A DNA stretch of 37,973 nt from Deltaproteobacteria bacterium. Lineage in GTDB: Bacteria > Desulfobacterota > DSM-4660 > Desulfatiglandales > B25-G16. The notes below the pieces were generated by a model, which was not told the origin of the DNA, did not search any database, and saw only the letters and a program-made list of their open reading frames with translations. Shown in pieces: positions 36,262-37,973 of this stretch. The stretch spans positions 1,737,503 through 1,775,475 of the forward strand of contig CP070704.1 in assembly GCA_020349945.1 (NCBI GenBank), read 5' to 3'. The stretch's first letter is position 1; each line of letters opens with the position of its first letter. Position numbers and translations under genes: made by a program.

Positions 36262-36501
36262 ATGGAAGCAAGTAAAGATGCCTATAAGAGGGAATATAGA
36301 CATATTACTGTCAGGACCACTGACGGATCTACCTTAATAGGAAGGGTAAATATAGGTATCAAAGAGAGGGTATCTGACCTTTTTACGAAGACAGCGAGCC
36401 CATTTATTGTATTGTCAGATGTAGAACACGAAGACATTACCGGAAAGGTACTCTTTGTTAACAAAGTCAATATCGTGTGGGTTGAACCACAGGATCGATG
36501 A
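36262..36501 (+). CDS. Small conserved protein, possibly DUF6812-like
   Basis: The 79-residue protein has VRTTDGSTLIGRVNIGIKER followed by VSDLFTK, PFIVLSDV and VNIVWVEP, a small beta-rich fold. The pattern resembles a short conserved family (DUF6812, from memory, not certain). ATG 36262 has AGGAGG eight bases upstream, which makes it better than ATG 36241. The 36001-36240 stretch before it holds only short frames such as 36087-36197, with no recognised motif. Confidence 0.7.
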   Translation: MEASKDAYKREYRHITVRTTDGSTLIGRVNIGIKERVSDLFTKTASPFIVLSDVEHEDITGKVLFVNKVNIVWVEPQDR

Positions 36502-36566
36502 ATACCAGGCCGACATTTCTCATGCAGAGAGGCCGGTTTGATTCTAAATTAAGGGGTTATCTTGTC

Positions 36567-37088
36567 ATGAAAAAGTCCATCAAGATTATCTCCATTATAA
36601 TCACATGCCTTTTGGCATTCCCCGCCGTATTATTAGCTGGGCAGTTCAAGGTCACCAAGGTCTATGATGGTGACACCATAATGGCTGAAGGACATGATAT
36701 TGTCATCTATGTCATGTTGGCTGGAATTGATGCACCTGAGATTGCCTCACGAAGACACCAGCTGCAGCAGCCTTACGGACAAGAGGCAAGGCAATACCTG
36801 GAAAGCCTGATCCTCAACGAGATTATTGATATTAAGGGTTATGGCATTGGCGCTTATCCCTATAATCATCTCATTGGAGAAGTCTATCTCAAGGATAAAA
36901 ATGTTAATATAGAGATGCTTAAGAAGGGATTAGCCGAGGTATGGCTAGAAAGGCCCCCAAGTGGACTTGATATAGTTCCCTACCTTGAAGCTGAAAGGGA
37001 AGCGAGGGAAGCCGGGCTGGGAATGTGGTCACTGGGATCAGGATATATGAGCCCACGGGACTGGCGGAAGATTTACGGCCAGAAATAG
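36567..37088 (+). CDS. Exported staphylococcal-nuclease-fold protein with altered active site
   Basis: The 173-residue reading from ATG 36567 begins with a signal peptide (KKSIKII, hydrophobic stretch, LLA near 24). An SNase-like OB fold follows: VYDGDTI, LAGIDAPE, GQEARQYLESLI, IGEVYL and LEAEREAREAGLGMW. Calcium-site acids are kept (D34, D36, D55), as is the general-base-type E58. The two catalytic arginines are not: M50 stands where SNase has R35, and H101 where it has R87. It may bind nucleic acid without cutting it efficiently. A longer in-frame start at 36498 overlaps the previous gene and would hide the signal peptide. Confidence 0.85.
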   Translation: MKKSIKIISIIITCLLAFPAVLLAGQFKVTKVYDGDTIMAEGHDIVIYVMLAGIDAPEIASRRHQLQQPYGQEARQYLESLILNEIIDIKGYGIGAYPYNHLIGEVYLKDKNVNIEMLKKGLAEVWLERPPSGLDIVPYLEAEREAREAGLGMWSLGSGYMSPRDWRKIYGQK

Positions 37089-37460
37089 TTAGCGACCGGT
37101 TAGACTATGAGCCCTTGTTTTCCCCCTGAAGGCTTTTCTCCGGCCCTTACCTCTGTTTTGAGACCTTACCTTTGGTTGCTCGATGCCCCTTTCCTTAAGC
37201 CACTCCATAGCCTCATGATGCACATCCCTTAAGGCAGGGCGAACCACTATCGCCTTGTACATCTCCACCTCTGCCAACTCATCGCTCAGGCCCAGACAGT
37301 GGGATAATCTACCTGCCTGCATTGGATGTGCTGCCACATGGGCCTTGAAGGCCTTCACATCTTTCCGCCGAAGGATGCGGTTGAGGGTTCGGTGAAAGCT
37401 GGCGTAACCCTGTTCTATCTCAAGCTCATCCATACCATTCAATACCAAGGTTTCCTTCAC
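37089..37460 (-). CDS. Hypothetical basic protein (123 aa)
   Basis: The frame encodes 123 residues: a helical N-terminal part (for example FHRTLNRILRRKDVKAFKAH) and a strongly basic tail with Arg, Lys and Gly (RSQNRGKGRRKAFRGKTR). I recognise no family. The GTG at 37460 is the longest start; ATG 37433 is an alternative. Its stop abuts the nuclease-fold gene stop (37088/37089), a tight convergent arrangement. The basic tail suggests nucleic-acid or membrane contact, but that is only inference. Confidence 0.5.
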   Translation of the reverse strand: MKETLVLNGMDELEIEQGYASFHRTLNRILRRKDVKAFKAHVAAHPMQAGRLSHCLGLSDELAEVEMYKAIVVRPALRDVHHEAMEWLKERGIEQPKVRSQNRGKGRRKAFRGKTRAHSLTGR

Positions 37461-37574
37461 ATACTATAGGCTAATGAATCCGCATTCAAATCTTTATTCT
37501 CGTCAACAGGGCACCGCGAGTAAGAAGGGGACGCTGGCTCTCAACTGGGTGGCACTTCTTAAAGAAACCAGGCA

Positions 37575-37973
37575 TCAATCATCAGCGTGGCTGGGCCTCG
37601 TGAACAACAAGCGATCCGGGCCGCCGCGACTTGCCAGGTAGAGGTCAATGCGGCCATCACCGCTGAAGTCCGCAGCCTCAATATCCAAGCCATTGCCGGT
37701 TACCCCATCAGGAAAAACACCTTTGGTGGATTCCTCGAAGGCACCTTGGCCGTTATTCACGTATACCCGGTATGGGGCATTGAATCGCCTGCCACTGATG
37801 TCATCCAGGTTGGCTGTGATGATATCGGGATCCCCGTCCTCATCAATGTCCACGAAGTCGCCGTCAAAGGAGTTATCCCGATCCTCGGGCAGGCGCTGCG
37901 CGGTCTCATCTGTGAAAAAGCCACGTCCATCATTGATCAACAGCCGATTCCGGGGGACTGCCTCTGCCACAAA
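37575..37973 (-). CDS. FG-GAP/VCBS repeat protein, partial
   Basis: The minus-strand frame is open to the window edge, so the 5' part is outside; the GTG at 37970 is probably internal. About 132 residues show VCBS/FG-GAP-type repeats. The calcium-binding loops are DIDEDGDPDI and DFSGDGRIDLYLAS, with NRLLINDGRGFF and YRVYVNNGQGAF as the repeat strands and a final GGPDRLL repeat. Such proteins fold as beta-propellers and are usually secreted or on the cell surface. Its role cannot be judged from this part. Confidence 0.85.
   Translation of the reverse strand, partial: FVAEAVPRNRLLINDGRGFFTDETAQRLPEDRDNSFDGDFVDIDEDGDPDIITANLDDISGRRFNAPYRVYVNNGQGAFEESTKGVFPDGVTGNGLDIEAADFSGDGRIDLYLASRGGPDRLLFTRPSHADD

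Overview
The window reads as a bacterial chromosome segment, most likely from the Desulfobacterota/Deltaproteobacteria or a close anaerobic relative. This is inference from gene content and order: a tig-clpP-clpX-lon operon, a two-gene SUF-type Fe-S system, phoH-pgpH-ybeY, pdxJ-acpS-tsaE-lysC, DUF502 and metK-ahcY. There is no phage, complete insertion sequence or CRISPR array. G+C looks moderate (mid-40s percent by eye). Gene direction changes once, near 11.5 kb: nearly everything to the left is on the minus strand and nearly everything to the right is on the plus strand.

Minus-strand half, read in transcription order. The Nudix hydrolase and orotate phosphoribosyltransferase genes (9.9-11.4 kb) are followed by tRNA-Pro(CGG) with its own terminator. 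Next comes sufC-sufB, closed by a strong terminator. Then comes a short gene at 7.3-7.6 kb that standard gene calling would miss: a lipoprotein with a heavy-metal-associated (HMA) fold whose CxxC metal site reads Cys-x-x-UGA. A bacterial SECIS-like hairpin directly follows the UGA, so I interpret it as a selenoprotein. A SAM-dependent methyltransferase follows. The protein quality-control cluster comes last and is bracketed by tRNA genes: tRNA-Leu(UAG), tig, clpP, clpX, lon, tRNA-Val(UAC), tRNA-Asp(GUC). Lon and tRNA-Val are separated by only 4 bases.

Plus-strand half. A small EF-Tu domain-II-like gene starts from a near-consensus promoter. A long housekeeping run follows: phoH, pgpH, ybeY, pdxJ, acpS, tsaE, a tiny lipoprotein, lysC, a ComEA-like gene, a CHASE2-TPR-Ser/Thr kinase receptor and tsaD. 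After that come a decayed DUF2062 gene, rsmA, panC, DUF502, metK and ahcY. A 2-hydroxyacid dehydrogenase is then paired with an HpcH/HpaI-family protein that lacks two canonical catalytic residues. From 32 to 35.5 kb there is a folding and nucleic-acid cluster: SlyD-like FKBP, a small zinc protein, an RRM protein, a BFN-domain protein and a SurA/PrsA-like parvulin. The end holds tRNA-Leu(UAA), a small conserved protein, a nuclease-fold protein without its catalytic arginines, an unknown basic protein and a partial FG-GAP repeat protein.

Accessory signals lie mostly in the gaps. They are a degenerate slyD copy, a 3' fragment of a second ahcY, the frameshifted DUF2062 gene, a 725-bp stretch at 31.6-32.3 kb open in several frames, and a hairpin-rich leader before ahcY. 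The selenoprotein at 7.3-7.6 kb is the strongest candidate for something missed by routine annotation.
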